Positions 36,602 through 45,250 of a stretch of 64,000 nt of DNA are shown here, one piece after another. Both the position numbers and the translations under genes were made by a program. This stretch comes from CAZQVN01 sp964596775. Lineage in GTDB: Bacteria; Eisenbacteria; RBG-16-71-46; JABDJR01; JAWXBZ01. The DNA is taken from assembly GCA_964596775.1 (NCBI GenBank), contig CAZQVN010000003.1:124001-188000 (forward strand), in the 5' to 3' direction. The notes beneath the pieces were generated by a model, which was not told the DNA's origin, ran no database searches, and saw only the letters and a program-made list of their open reading frames with translations. Each line of letters opens with the position of its first letter. Positions within the stretch are counted from its first letter, which is position 1.

Positions 36602-37759
36602 CTAGAAATGCTCCGGCATCGACTCGAGCTTGACCCTGATCTCGATCAGCTTTCCGTCTCTTTCCACGGTGAAGAGGACCGTGTCGCCCGCCCGCGCGCC
36701 GAAGATTTCGCGCGACGCGTCGCCCTTGTCGGCCACGGCGCGGGACCCGATCTTCCGGATGATGTCGCCGGCCTGGATGCCGGCCCGATGGGCGGGGCTT
36801 CCCCGCTCGATGCTGTACACGAGCGCGCCGCGCGTATCGGCAACGCCGAGCCGCCGGGCCACGAACGGCGACAGGTCGACGACCGTCATGCCGATCCACA
36901 CGCCGCGCACGCTCCCGTAGCGGATGATCTCGTCGGCCACGGCGGCGGCGGTGGCGATCGGGATCGCGAAGCCGATCCCCAGCGAACCGCCCCCCTGGGT
37001 AAAGATGAACGTGTTCACGCCGATCACCTCGCCCTGCGCGTTGACCAGCGGCCCGCCCGAGTTGCCCGGATTGATGGCCGCGTCGGTCTGGATCATGTTC
37101 TTGTACACGCCCCCCTCGCGGACATCGGTCTTGATGTCCCGGTTCATGGCGCTGATCACGCCGACGGTCACGGTGGGGTGGGTGTCACCGAGCAGGTAGC
37201 CGAACGGATTGCCGACCGCGATGGCCCACTCGCCCACCATGAGATCATCGGACCGGCCGAGGCGGGCCGGCGGAAGGCCGGCTCCGTCGATCTTGACCAC
37301 CGCCAGATCGTATCCGGCATCGGCCCCGAGCAGTTTCCCCTTGAACTGGCGACCGTCCGACAGCGTGACCTGGATTTCCTCGGCCCCCGCAACGACGTGG
37401 GAGTTCGTGAGGACATGCCCCTGGTCGTCGAACAGGAACCCGCTGCCGAACTTCGGAACGTCTCTCTGGTAGGTGCCCGGCATGTAGCCGAAGAACTGCC
37501 CGAACAGCTGGCCGAACTCCTGGGGCATGGTCGTGACGATCCGGGTCTCGACCGCGGTGATGGACACCACCGACGGGCCGACCGTTTCCGACGCCCTCAC
37601 GATGGCGTTCCGGCGCCCCTCCGAGATCCGGTCATCGGTGGCGACCGCGGTCGATTCCGGCGCCGCCGAGACCTCGGTATCGTGATCGAATTTCTGGTAT
37701 ACGGCGACGGCGAAGACGCCGGCCATGAATGCGATGATCAGTCCGCTGAGACGACGCAT
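36602..37759 (-). CDS. HtrA/DegP-type trypsin-like serine protease
   Basis: A 385-residue membrane-anchored or exported quality-control protease. One N-terminal hydrophobic helix (LSGLIIAFMAGVFAVAV) precedes the protease domain. The triad is His121 in TNSHVVAG, Asp151 in YDLAVVKID and Ser234 in NPGNSGGPLVN. A single PDZ domain occupies roughly residues 290-375 (GSPAHRAGIQAGDIIRKIGS). One PDZ and an N-terminal anchor make it DegS/HhoA-like rather than a two-PDZ DegP. It sits between the transaldolase and purB with gaps of 3 and 0 bp, so it is part of a housekeeping operon. No stress promoter is visible nearby. Confidence 0.95.
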   Translation of the reverse strand: MRRLSGLIIAFMAGVFAVAVYQKFDHDTEVSAAPESTAVATDDRISEGRRNAIVRASETVGPSVVSITAVETRIVTTMPQEFGQLFGQFFGYMPGTYQRDVPKFGSGFLFDDQGHVLTNSHVVAGAEEIQVTLSDGRQFKGKLLGADAGYDLAVVKIDGAGLPPARLGRSDDLMVGEWAIAVGNPFGYLLGDTHPTVTVGVISAMNRDIKTDVREGGVYKNMIQTDAAINPGNSGGPLVNAQGEVIGVNTFIFTQGGGSLGIGFAIPIATAAAVADEIIRYGSVRGVWIGMTVVDLSPFVARRLGVADTRGALVYSIERGSPAHRAGIQAGDIIRKIGSRAVADKGDASREIFGARAGDTVLFTVERDGKLIEIRVKLESMPEHF

Positions 37760-37762
37760 GGC

Positions 37763-38407
37763 CTACTGTTTGGATTTTCGGTAGTCCGCGAGGAACTTCT
37801 CCAGGCCGATGTCGGTCAGCGGGTGCTGGATCATCTGCATCAGGACCTTGTGCGGCACGGTGCAGATGTCCGCCCCGAGCAGTCCGGCCTGCACGATGTG
37901 CAGCGGCGAGCGAACGCTGGCCACGAGAACTTCACACGGAAAGTTGTAGTTGTTGAAGATCTGGACGATCTGCTCGATGACGTGCATCCCCTCGTCGGCG
38001 ATGTCGTCCAGCCTTCCGATGAACGGAGACACGAAGGACGAGCCGGCCTTGGCGGCAAGCATGGCCTGCAGCGGCGAGAAGATCAGCGTGGAATTGATCC
38101 GGATCCCCTCGTCGGACAGGCGGCGGCACGCCTTGAGCCCTTCCGGGATCGTCGGCAGCTTGACGACGATGTTGTCGTGCAGCGCCGCGTAGTACTTGCC
38201 TTCCTTGACCATCCCGTCGGCGTCGACGGCGGTCACCTCGGCCGAGATCGGGCCGTCGACGATCGAGCAGATCTCCTTGAGAATCTCCTCGTAACTCCCC
38301 TTTTCCTTCGCGACGAGCGACGGATTCGTCGTGACGCCGTCGATGATCCCGAGTTCGGCGAGTTCCCTGATTTCCTGGACGTTCGCCGTGTCCACAAACA
38401 GTTTCAT
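37763..38407 (-). CDS. Transaldolase-family aldolase (TalC/fructose-6-phosphate aldolase type)
   Basis: A 214-residue small transaldolase. It has MKLFVDTANVQEIRELAELG, IDGVTTNPSLVAKEKGSYEE with the conserved TTNPS, VVKLPTIPEGLKACRRLSDE with the Schiff-base lysine, NSTLIFSPLQAMLAAKAGSS, and SPFIGRLDDI. The C-terminus DIGLEKFLADYRK is typical. Length fits TalC and FSA proteins; true transaldolase and fructose-6-phosphate aldolase activities cannot be separated with certainty here. I use the ATG at 38407, which has a strong GGAGGAGG site, over a TTG 6 nt earlier. It lies 21 bp after truA. Confidence 0.93.
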   Translation of the reverse strand: MKLFVDTANVQEIRELAELGIIDGVTTNPSLVAKEKGSYEEILKEICSIVDGPISAEVTAVDADGMVKEGKYYAALHDNIVVKLPTIPEGLKACRRLSDEGIRINSTLIFSPLQAMLAAKAGSSFVSPFIGRLDDIADEGMHVIEQIVQIFNNYNFPCEVLVASVRSPLHIVQAGLLGADICTVPHKVLMQMIQHPLTDIGLEKFLADYRKSKQ

Positions 38408-38428
38408 TGGCAACCTCCTCCGTGGGGG

Positions 38429-39217
38429 TCATTCTACATCAGGACTTCGATTTACGACAGGGACGATCTCTTCGTCCGGCGGGTAGTCGGCCCTGACGAA
38501 GAACAGCCCGCGCGGGGGCGCGGCGGGCAGGGCCCGGTCGAATCCTCCCGCGGCCAGCGCCGCCGAAACCACCGCGGGATCCAGGCGGTTTTCCCGCTCG
38601 AGGGCCACCATCGATCCCACGATGAGCCGGACCATGCGGTAGAGAAAACGGTCGGAGTGGATCTCGCAGACGAGGCGCCGCCGCCGCCGGGTCCAGTCGA
38701 GGCTCCGGATGGTGCAGCGGGTGTCCATGCGCCGCCCTTCGCCGACCGTGAACGCATCGAACCGGTGGCTTCCGATCAGCGGCGCGGTGGCGGCCGTCAA
38801 CGTTTCCGCATCGGGCAGCGGGCGCCGCACCCACGCGTAGCGGCGGGCGGCCGGCGTGTCCCTCTCCGAGAGCACATAGCGGTAGCTGCGGCCGACGGCG
38901 CTCCAGCGGGCATGAAATCCGTCCGGCGCCCGCCCCAGCGAAGCGACGACGACATCGCGCGGCAGGAGCCCGCGCAGGGCGCGGAGCAGCGCCGCGTCGG
39001 GCAGGGCCGTGTCCGCCATGAAACTGGCCACCTGGCCGGCGGCGTGAACGCCCCGGTCGGTGCGCCCGGCGCCGGCGATCCGCACCGGGTGGCCGAGAAT
39101 CGTGGCCAGCCCGCGCTCGACCTCTCCCTGCACCGTCCGGACCCCCGGCTGTACCTGCCATCCATGAAACGCCGTTCCGTCGTAGCGGAGGCGGAGGCGG
39201 AACGTGGCCGCGCCCAT
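38429..39217 (-). CDS. truA: tRNA pseudouridine synthase TruA
   Basis: Makes pseudouridine at positions 38-40 of tRNA anticodon stems. The 262-residue protein has LRLRYDGTAFHGWQVQPGVR, the catalytic AGAGRTDRGVHAAGQVASF with the essential Asp, DGFHARWSAVGRSYRYVLSE and FLYRMVRLIVGSMVALERE. The ATG at 39217 follows the lnt stop by 1 bp. Length is typical. The C-terminal residues after GLFFVRADY are short and acidic. Confidence 0.96.
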   Translation of the reverse strand: MGAATFRLRLRYDGTAFHGWQVQPGVRTVQGEVERGLATILGHPVRIAGAGRTDRGVHAAGQVASFMADTALPDAALLRALRGLLPRDVVVASLGRAPDGFHARWSAVGRSYRYVLSERDTPAARRYAWVRRPLPDAETLTAATAPLIGSHRFDAFTVGEGRRMDTRCTIRSLDWTRRRRRLVCEIHSDRFLYRMVRLIVGSMVALERENRLDPAVVSAALAAGGFDRALPAAPPRGLFFVRADYPPDEEIVPVVNRSPDVE

Positions 39218-39218
39218 C

Positions 39219-40760
39219 TCAGCGGGAGACCCTTCGCCCGGACAGCAGCAGCGCCCCCGCGGCGAGCACCGCCGACACGAGAAGGATCCAGTCTCCATGC
39301 CGGGAATAGAACGTGGGCGGGCCGGCCAGCGCGACCCGGCCGGACACGACCGCCGGTTCGAACAGGCCGGTGGCCTGCCGGATACTCCCGTCCGGACCGA
39401 TCAGGCCGGTGATCCCGGTGTTGGCCGCCCGGGCGATCCCCACCCGGTTCTCCACGGCCCGGAACACCGCCATCGTCAGGTGCTGGTACGGGGCGGGCGA
39501 CCGGCCGAACCACTGGTCGTTCGTGATGTTCACCAGGAACTGCGCGCCGCCGCGGACGGCGCTCCGGGCAAGATCCGGAAAGATCGACTCGAAGCAGACG
39601 AGCACGGCGAACGACGGACCGGCCCCCGCCGCGGAGAGGCTCGAGAACACGTGCAGCGAATCCCCCGGCGTGAAATTGCTCTGGCCGAAATTGACCCGGT
39701 TGAGCCCGGGAATCGGCATCCACTCGCTGAACGGCACGAGCCGCGACTTCCGCGAGCTCTCGACGATCCCCTCCCCGGGGAGGATCAGGCCGGCGGCGTT
39801 GAAGTAGCGACGCTCGGGCGGCGCGGTCGACGGCGGCGTCGGCGGGAGCAGGTCCGTGTCGGGAAACCCGGTCAGGATCGGCCGGCGGGTCATGGCCGCG
39901 GCGCTCTTCACGAGCCCGTAGTTGGGCGCGTCGAGGAGCAGGAGCGTGGGGGTGGCCGTTTCCGGCCAGATCACCAGGGTTTCCGGATCGGTGTCCTTCG
40001 TGTGCTCGAGCGTCATCGTCACGAGATTCCGCACCACTTCAGCCCGTTTCTCCGGGTCCCACTTGTCGTTTCCCGTGTTCTGCTGCACGAGGAGCACCGG
40101 CCAGCTCGGACCGGCGACGGCCCGAACGGTGTCCAGCCTCCCGCGCCCGTACTGCCAGGGAACGAGGACGACGAGGACGGCGGCGGCGAGGGCGGCGATG
40201 CGGCCCGCTCCGCGGCCGCGGACCGCGAGAAAGAGCAGGACGTTGACGAGCACGACCACGAACGACACGGCCCAGATGCCGCCGAATTCGGCGAACTGGA
40301 TGAACGGAAGCGCGGCCCACTGGCTGTAGCCGAGACTTCCCCACGGAAACCCGATGACCCCGAACGCCCGGAGCGCCTCGAGCAGCGCCCACGCGGACGG
40401 CGCGGCCAGCACGGCCATCCAGGGGCGGTCCCGCGCCGCCCGCCAGACGATCAGGCTCCAGACCGCCGGATAGACCGCCAGGTAGAGCGTCAGCAGGAGC
40501 AGGGCCGGGTACATGAGGAACGGGACCGTCACGTTTTCCGGGGGCAGGTTCGGAACCCAGTGGAGGAGAACAAGAAAGAACGCGAATCCCTGGCAGTACC
40601 CGAGGCGGAAGACACGCCCCGCCGCGGGCGGGACCGAACCGGCCGGAAGGAGAACCAGCAGGAGCGGAACGAGCGCCACGAACGCCGCGGGGCCGAAGTC
40701 GAAAGTGGGAAACGCCAGGGCCATGAGCAGGCCCGAAAGGAGTGCCGCGCCGATGTCCAC
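39219..40760 (-). CDS. lnt: Apolipoprotein N-acyltransferase
   Basis: Integral inner-membrane enzyme adding the third acyl chain to lipoproteins. The 513-residue protein has about six N-terminal transmembrane helices (residues 1-205, with the GFPWGSLGYSQ motif) and one at the C-terminus. Between them is a nitrilase-type domain with the triad Glu in TLVIWPETATP, Lys in ESSRKSRLVPFSEWMPIPGL and Cys in VLVCFESIFPDLARS. NITNDQWFGRSPAPYQHLTM and AANTGITGLIGPDG are also family signatures. GTG at 40760 is the start. Its presence agrees with LolD/LolC and several lipoproteins in the window. Confidence 0.96.
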   Translation of the reverse strand: MDIGAALLSGLLMALAFPTFDFGPAAFVALVPLLLVLLPAGSVPPAAGRVFRLGYCQGFAFFLVLLHWVPNLPPENVTVPFLMYPALLLLTLYLAVYPAVWSLIVWRAARDRPWMAVLAAPSAWALLEALRAFGVIGFPWGSLGYSQWAALPFIQFAEFGGIWAVSFVVVLVNVLLFLAVRGRGAGRIAALAAAVLVVLVPWQYGRGRLDTVRAVAGPSWPVLLVQQNTGNDKWDPEKRAEVVRNLVTMTLEHTKDTDPETLVIWPETATPTLLLLDAPNYGLVKSAAAMTRRPILTGFPDTDLLPPTPPSTAPPERRYFNAAGLILPGEGIVESSRKSRLVPFSEWMPIPGLNRVNFGQSNFTPGDSLHVFSSLSAAGAGPSFAVLVCFESIFPDLARSAVRGGAQFLVNITNDQWFGRSPAPYQHLTMAVFRAVENRVGIARAANTGITGLIGPDGSIRQATGLFEPAVVSGRVALAGPPTFYSRHGDWILLVSAVLAAGALLLSGRRVSR

Positions 40761-40764
40761 GGCG

Positions 40765-41781
40765 CTACGCGAGCTTCACCTCGCGCCCCGTCTCCGCCGA
40801 CTTGTAGATCGCCTCGAGAACCCGGAGCACGCTCACCGCCTCGTCCCCGGGCGACAGCGGCCGCTTTCCGGTCCGCACGCAATCCACGAAGTGCGCGATC
40901 TCGTTCTCGTAGGACTGCTTGTACATGTTGCGCACCGACTCCGTCGACGGCGTCACGTTGACCAGGCTCCCGTGCATCTCCCGGTGCAGCCGCAGCGGGT
41001 TCAGCAGCGCGGCCCCGTGATCGCCGAAGAGGTTGACGTAGGCAAAGTCCTTTTCCATGAGCAGCGACCAGCCGACTTCCAGCGTCAGCGTGGCGCCGTT
41101 CTTCAGCCGCAGGAACGCGGACGCGTTGGATTCCACCTGGTCCACGCCGGGGCGGGTGGTCGTCGAGGCGCTGACCGTGGCCACGTCGGGCATGCCCATG
41201 ACCCACAGCGCCAGGTCGAGCATCTGGACGCCGAGATCGATGAGCACGCCTCCGCCGGCGTAGCGCTTGGACGCCTTCCACGAGGAACCGTCCCACGCCG
41301 TGTGCTTGATCAGCCAGCCGCACTTGACGTAGGAGATCTTGCCGACCTCCCCCTTGTCCATGAACGTGCGGAGGATCTGCGCGTCGTTGCGGAAGCGGTT
41401 GTTGAACGCGGCCATCAGCACGCGGTCGTTCTTCGCCGCCGCGGTGACCATCCGCGTGGCCTCGCCCGGCGTGCGGCCGAACGGCTTCTCGCAGAGGACG
41501 TGCTTGCCGGCGTTCAGCGCGGCCACCGACACGGGAGCGTGGAGATGATTCGGCACGCAGACGTCGACGGCGTCGAACGCGTCGCTCTGGAACAGTTTCT
41601 CGTGGTCGTCGGTGGCTTCGGGTATTCCGAACCGCTGCGCGACGCGCTTGGCCTTCTCCCTGTCGATGTCGCAGACGGCCACGACCTCGACCCCCTCCGT
41701 CTTCACGTACGCGGGAATATGATTGATCTGGGCCACCGCCCCCGCCCCGACGACCGCAACCCGTACCTTGCGCTTAGCCAT
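40765..41781 (-). CDS. Gfo/Idh/MocA-family oxidoreductase
   Basis: A 338-residue NAD(P)-dependent dehydrogenase, probably of a sugar or inositol substrate. The Rossmann motif is VRVAVVGAGAVAQINHIPAY; the conserved HVLCEKPFGRTPGEATRMV has the EKP lysine, and AGGGVLIDLGVQMLDLALWV carries the conserved Asp. It differs clearly from the lpx-operon member (longer, other C-terminal domain). The ATG at 41781 overlaps the purM stop by 8 bp and the end is 4 bp from lnt, so it is cotranscribed with unrelated housekeeping genes; no sugar pathway genes are adjacent. Substrate unknown. Confidence 0.88.
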   Translation of the reverse strand: MAKRKVRVAVVGAGAVAQINHIPAYVKTEGVEVVAVCDIDREKAKRVAQRFGIPEATDDHEKLFQSDAFDAVDVCVPNHLHAPVSVAALNAGKHVLCEKPFGRTPGEATRMVTAAAKNDRVLMAAFNNRFRNDAQILRTFMDKGEVGKISYVKCGWLIKHTAWDGSSWKASKRYAGGGVLIDLGVQMLDLALWVMGMPDVATVSASTTTRPGVDQVESNASAFLRLKNGATLTLEVGWSLLMEKDFAYVNLFGDHGAALLNPLRLHREMHGSLVNVTPSTESVRNMYKQSYENEIAHFVDCVRTGKRPLSPGDEAVSVLRVLEAIYKSAETGREVKLA

Positions 41782-42817
41782 TCGTCTGGTTGTCTCCCGG
41801 CTCGAACCGAACCCGGCCCTCGCCCTCCGTGATCCTTCCCGCGTGAAAACCGTCGTGCCCCGCTTCGGCAAGCAGGGCGAGCGCGGCCTCTTTCCCGTCT
41901 TCGGGCACCGCCGCGATCAATCCGGCACCCATGTTGAACGTCCGGTACATTTCCTCGGTCGCGACGCCGCCGTGCGCGGCGATGATACGGAATATCTCCG
42001 GAACCGACCAGCCTCCCCGGTCGATGACCGCATCCGTGCCGCCGGGAAGGATCCGCGCCAGGTTTCCGGGAATGCCGCCGCCGGTGATGTGAGCCGCCCC
42101 GTGCAGCAGCCCCTCGCCCGCGAGCTTGCGGAGCGCCGGCGCGTAGCAGAGGTGCGGCCGGAGCAGCACCTCGGCAAGCGTGCCGTCGAGCCCGTCCGGC
42201 CGGTCTCCGGGCTGGAGGCCGCCGGCTTCGAACAGGGCCCGGCGGGCCAGCGAGTAGCCGTTCGTGTGCAGGCCGTTCGAGGCGATCCCGATGAGCGCAT
42301 CGCCGGGACGAACGGCCGATCCGTCGATGAAGTCCGGGCGCTGAACCGTTCCCACGATGGCCCCGACGAGGTCGTAGTGCCCCGGCTGGTACAGGCCCGG
42401 CATTTCCGCCGTCTCGCCGCCGAGCAGCGCCATCCCCTGCTCGGCGCAGGCCGCGGCCATGCCGGTGACGAGCACCGCCGCCCGTTCCGGCTCCAGCCGT
42501 CCGGCGCCGATGTAGTCGAGGAAGAACAGCGGCCGCGCCCCGTGCACCGCGATGTCGTTGACGCAGTGATGGACGAGGTCGCGCCCCACGTCGTCGAGCA
42601 TGCCGGTCTCGGCGGCGAGAAGGAGCTTCGTGCCCACGCCGTCGATCGAGGCCACGAGCAGCGCGTCCGGGCCGGTTTCGACGATCCGGATGACGCCGCC
42701 GAACGACCCGAGATCGGACAGGACGTGGGGGCCGAACGTCTTCCGGACGGCGGGCTTGATCAGGCGGATGAAGGCATCGCCGGCGTCGATGTCCACGCCG
42801 GCATCACTGTATTTCAT
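41774..42817 (-). CDS. purM: Phosphoribosylformylglycinamidine cyclo-ligase PurM
   Basis: AIR synthetase, closing the imidazole ring with ATP. The 347-residue protein has LVASIDGVGTKLLLAAETGM, VNDIAVHGARPLFFLDYIG, MALLGGETAEMPGLYQPGHY, ASNGLHTNGYSLARRALFEA and AHITGGGIPGNLARILPGGT, all standard. Length is normal. It lies 6 bp after the HD-GYP gene and overlaps the Gfo/Idh gene. It is separated from the purB-purF block by five unrelated genes on the same strand. Confidence 0.97.
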   Translation of the reverse strand: MKYSDAGVDIDAGDAFIRLIKPAVRKTFGPHVLSDLGSFGGVIRIVETGPDALLVASIDGVGTKLLLAAETGMLDDVGRDLVHHCVNDIAVHGARPLFFLDYIGAGRLEPERAAVLVTGMAAACAEQGMALLGGETAEMPGLYQPGHYDLVGAIVGTVQRPDFIDGSAVRPGDALIGIASNGLHTNGYSLARRALFEAGGLQPGDRPDGLDGTLAEVLLRPHLCYAPALRKLAGEGLLHGAAHITGGGIPGNLARILPGGTDAVIDRGGWSVPEIFRIIAAHGGVATEEMYRTFNMGAGLIAAVPEDGKEAALALLAEAGHDGFHAGRITEGEGRVRFEPGDNQTNG

Positions 42818-42823
42818 GGGGCG

Positions 42824-44167
42824 TCAGCTCACGTGGGACAGGGTAACGGGAGACGGGCGGAGTCCGGCGGCCGGGACCGGAGCGGCCGGAGCATTCTCTG
42901 CGGCCGGATGAGACTCGTCGAGGCGCCCGGAGGAGACGAGGCGGGCCATGCTCTCCACGACGCCGGCATCGAACTGGGTGCCGCAGTTCTTGCGCAGTTC
43001 TCCCAGCGCCACCTCGCGGGTCAGCGCCTTCCGGTACACGCGGTCGGTGGTCATCGCGTCGAACGCGTCGGCCACCATGATGATCCGCGCCCCGATCGGA
43101 ATGGCCGAACCGGACAGGCGGCCGGGATACCCCATGCCGTCGATCCGCTCGTGGTGGGCCATCACGATGCGGCTCGCCTCGCGCAGCGACGGGATGCGGG
43201 CGGTGATCCGGGCCCCGTCCAGCGCATGGTCGCACATCGACCGCTTCTCGTCCGGGGTCAGCGATCCCGGTTTCAGGAGGAGCTCGCGATGGACCATGCG
43301 GATCTTTCCGAGGTCGTGCAGGCGGGCGGCCAGGCGTATCGTGTCGATTTCATGCTCGGGAATCTGCATGTCCCGGGCCATCAGCGAGGTGAGGCGCTCG
43401 ACCCGGCGGGAGTGCTCGTGCGTGTAGGGATCGATTTCGTCGATCACGTCGGAAAGCACGTGGACGAAGTCGATCAGCTCCGCCTTGGAATCCGTGTACA
43501 TCTTGGAAAAGTAGATGGCCACGAGAAGCGGCGTGACGAAGAGAAACACGCCCCAGATGCCGACCGCCTGGTGCATGACGGCGATGGCCAGGCCGACCAG
43601 GACACCGGCCAGCATGTGGAAGATCGTCCAGCGGAAGTTGACGCCCCAGATCCGCCAGAAATTGCGCCCGTCGGCGAGCGCGATGACGGTGGAAACGGCC
43701 AGCGTGTTGACGAGGAAGTAGGCCATTCCCATGGCCAGGAGCGGGGTGAGGTCGCCGGGCAGCGCGGGCAGGCGCCGGGTCGGCCCGCCGAGGGCCTCGT
43801 AGACGCGCCCGGCCACGAGAATCGTCAGGGACAGCGTGGCGGCGTTGAAGACGATCCGCTTCAACGGTTTCTTCTGGACGCGCCCGATGAGGAACGTGTT
43901 CAGAACCTCGACGAGAGCGGCGCCGGCCGGGCCGAACACGAGGATTCCCGCGTAGTCGAGCGTTGAAGCCACCGTGATGTAGCCGCCGTTGGGGAGATTC
44001 ACGGGATAGTAGTCGGCGAGGAGCGTCAGTCCGAGCCAGAGGAGAATGACCGGCCAGTAGCTGAGATCGATGGTGGGCAGCGAAAACAACAGGCCGCCGA
44101 AACCGAGGAGAACGACGAGGCCGTAGTACGGGGTAAAAAGTCTGCTGCCCGACGGGGACGTCTTCAT
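42824..44167 (-). CDS. Membrane-anchored HD-GYP domain phosphodiesterase
   Basis: A 447-residue protein predicted to hydrolyse cyclic di-GMP or related dinucleotides. Residues 10-210 hold about seven hydrophobic helices, including TVASTLDYAGILVFGPAGAA and AYFLVNTLAVSTVIALADGR. The catalytic domain has THEHSRRVERL, the HD pair in RLAARLHDLGKIRMVHRELL, and the GYP signature HHERIDGMGYPGRLSG. These are followed by IMVADAFDAMTTDRVYRKAL and GTQFDAGVVESMARLV. All metal-binding His/Asp positions appear present. The N-terminal domain resembles that of the histidine kinase at 54508-55947. A Pro/Ala-rich tail ends the protein. No receiver domain is present, so the membrane part is the likely sensor. 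Confidence 0.93.
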   Translation of the reverse strand: MKTSPSGSRLFTPYYGLVVLLGFGGLLFSLPTIDLSYWPVILLWLGLTLLADYYPVNLPNGGYITVASTLDYAGILVFGPAGAALVEVLNTFLIGRVQKKPLKRIVFNAATLSLTILVAGRVYEALGGPTRRLPALPGDLTPLLAMGMAYFLVNTLAVSTVIALADGRNFWRIWGVNFRWTIFHMLAGVLVGLAIAVMHQAVGIWGVFLFVTPLLVAIYFSKMYTDSKAELIDFVHVLSDVIDEIDPYTHEHSRRVERLTSLMARDMQIPEHEIDTIRLAARLHDLGKIRMVHRELLLKPGSLTPDEKRSMCDHALDGARITARIPSLREASRIVMAHHERIDGMGYPGRLSGSAIPIGARIIMVADAFDAMTTDRVYRKALTREVALGELRKNCGTQFDAGVVESMARLVSSGRLDESHPAAENAPAAPVPAAGLRPSPVTLSHVS

Positions 44168-44234
44168 TTCGCCCTGCTAGAAGGTCTGAAACCTGTTCCG
44201 GAAAAAAAGGAAGCCGACATCGAGGACTGGGGTA

Positions 44235-44306
44235 CTACCAGCCGGCTTTACCCGGCAGAACTCGGAGCGCGATGCTCACGATCAGTGCGAGCCACCCCCA
44301 CTTCAT
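44235..44306 (-). CDS. Possible 23-residue hydrophobic small protein
   Basis: A short ORF in the 236-bp gap upstream of the HD-GYP gene. It encodes one hydrophobic helix (WGWLALIVSIALRVL) preceded by MK and ending PGKAGW. The same last six residues, written with different synonymous codons, end the lipoprotein at 53570-54136, and both are followed by a stop. Ribosome site is weak (GGTGG region upstream). It may be a genuine small membrane protein or a chance ORF. The shared tail is the main argument for reality. Confidence 0.3.
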   Translation of the reverse strand: MKWGWLALIVSIALRVLPGKAGW

Positions 44307-44403
44307 GGAACCCACCACCTTCTGCTGAAGAAAACTGCGCAAAAAACGGTTTACGATGGGTCCGCTTCGCTCGGTATGTGTACCGCTTCGCTGTATTCCT
44401 TCC

Positions 44404-45153
44404 TCAGATCATCGATGTCGGCCTAAGTTCATATTCTACAGGCTCTTTGACGTTGAGACGCCCCAGAATCCGGTTCAGGGAATCCAACGTAGCATACACC
44501 ACGGACTGCTGCAAGTCGTGGTCCACGACGCAGGAACCGGAGAGCGCCACCTTCTTACGGTCCGTCATCAGTTGAACGTTGACCACGACGATCGTGTCCG
44601 ATCCCATGTCGAGAAGTTCGATGTGGCCGAGCGTCAGCAGGTAGTCCTCGGACAGGAAACGCTCGACGGCCTTGAGTGTGGCCTCGGATATCAGCCGGGG
44701 AACCTGGTCGCGGCTGTTCGGTCCGTGCGCTTCCCCGACGGCCTCCTGGCTGCCCAGGCCGAGCTCGACCTGGACCTGGCAGCGCAGCTGGTTGATGGAG
44801 ACGGTGACGCCGCCGAAGCGGAGCCGCGTTTCCTGGCTCTCGTCGATGGGAAGGATTTCGATGATGCCGTTCCGGGCCGGCTCCATCGGCTCGACCGGTT
44901 CGGCCACCGGGGTGTCGCGACGCTGGGCGATGGAGATCTTGCGGTAATCGATGTCGATCCTGAACTCGGCCTTGAGGGCCGAACAGACATCACGGACGAT
45001 GTTCTTCGGGGATCGCTCCCCGTCCGCGAGGATGTTGATCTCCTCGACCAGCCCTCCCTCGGTCTTGATGCTGACACCGTTGACGCTCCGAAGGCTCCGA
45101 ATGAGAGCCTCCGCTTCCGTGACCCAGTCCAGAGACTGATTGCGATCGGTCAC
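44404..45153 (-). CDS. Conserved-looking protein of unknown function
   Basis: A 249-residue soluble protein I cannot name. Residues 10-63 form an alpha/beta module (EALIRSLRSVNGVSIKTEGG, EEINILADGERSPKNIVRDV, EFRIDIDYRKISIAQ) that resembles a domain of about 60 residues I associate with uncharacterised proteins of other phyla. After a Pro/Glu linker comes a second module (LRFGGVTVSINQLRCQVQVE) and a longer C-terminal domain (ISEATLKAVERFLSEDYLLT, VALSGSCVVDHDLQQSVVYA) with regular strand-helix alternation. No membrane segment or catalytic signature is visible. GTG at 45153 has AGGAG upstream and a good promoter lies at 45196-45224, so it is expressed on its own. Confidence 0.8.
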   Translation of the reverse strand: MTDRNQSLDWVTEAEALIRSLRSVNGVSIKTEGGLVEEINILADGERSPKNIVRDVCSALKAEFRIDIDYRKISIAQRRDTPVAEPVEPMEPARNGIIEILPIDESQETRLRFGGVTVSINQLRCQVQVELGLGSQEAVGEAHGPNSRDQVPRLISEATLKAVERFLSEDYLLTLGHIELLDMGSDTIVVVNVQLMTDRKKVALSGSCVVDHDLQQSVVYATLDSLNRILGRLNVKEPVEYELRPTSMI

Positions 45154-45195
45154 CGTCTACTCCTGTCGTGAAAATCCCCCCTAGGATTCGAGGCG

Positions 45196-45224
45196 TTTAT
45201 AGCACGCAACCCAATCCCCGACAA
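45196..45224 (-). promoter_or_regulatory. Promoter of the unknown gene at 44404-45153
   Basis: -35 TTGTCG (45224-45219), 17-nt spacer, -10 TATAAA (45201-45196) on the minus strand, 43 bp before the GTG start. The -10 matches consensus at five of six positions. Confidence 0.6.
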
Positions 45225-45250
45225 GGAATTCGTCGAGCGTCAACCATTTT

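Noticed and set aside
36566..39412. Long plus-strand frame opposite htrA, the transaldolase gene and truA
   Set aside because: Composition is that of an antisense shadow; the minus-strand genes have complete active sites.
41723..43966. Long plus-strand frame opposite purM and the HD-GYP gene
   Set aside because: Antisense artefact as above.
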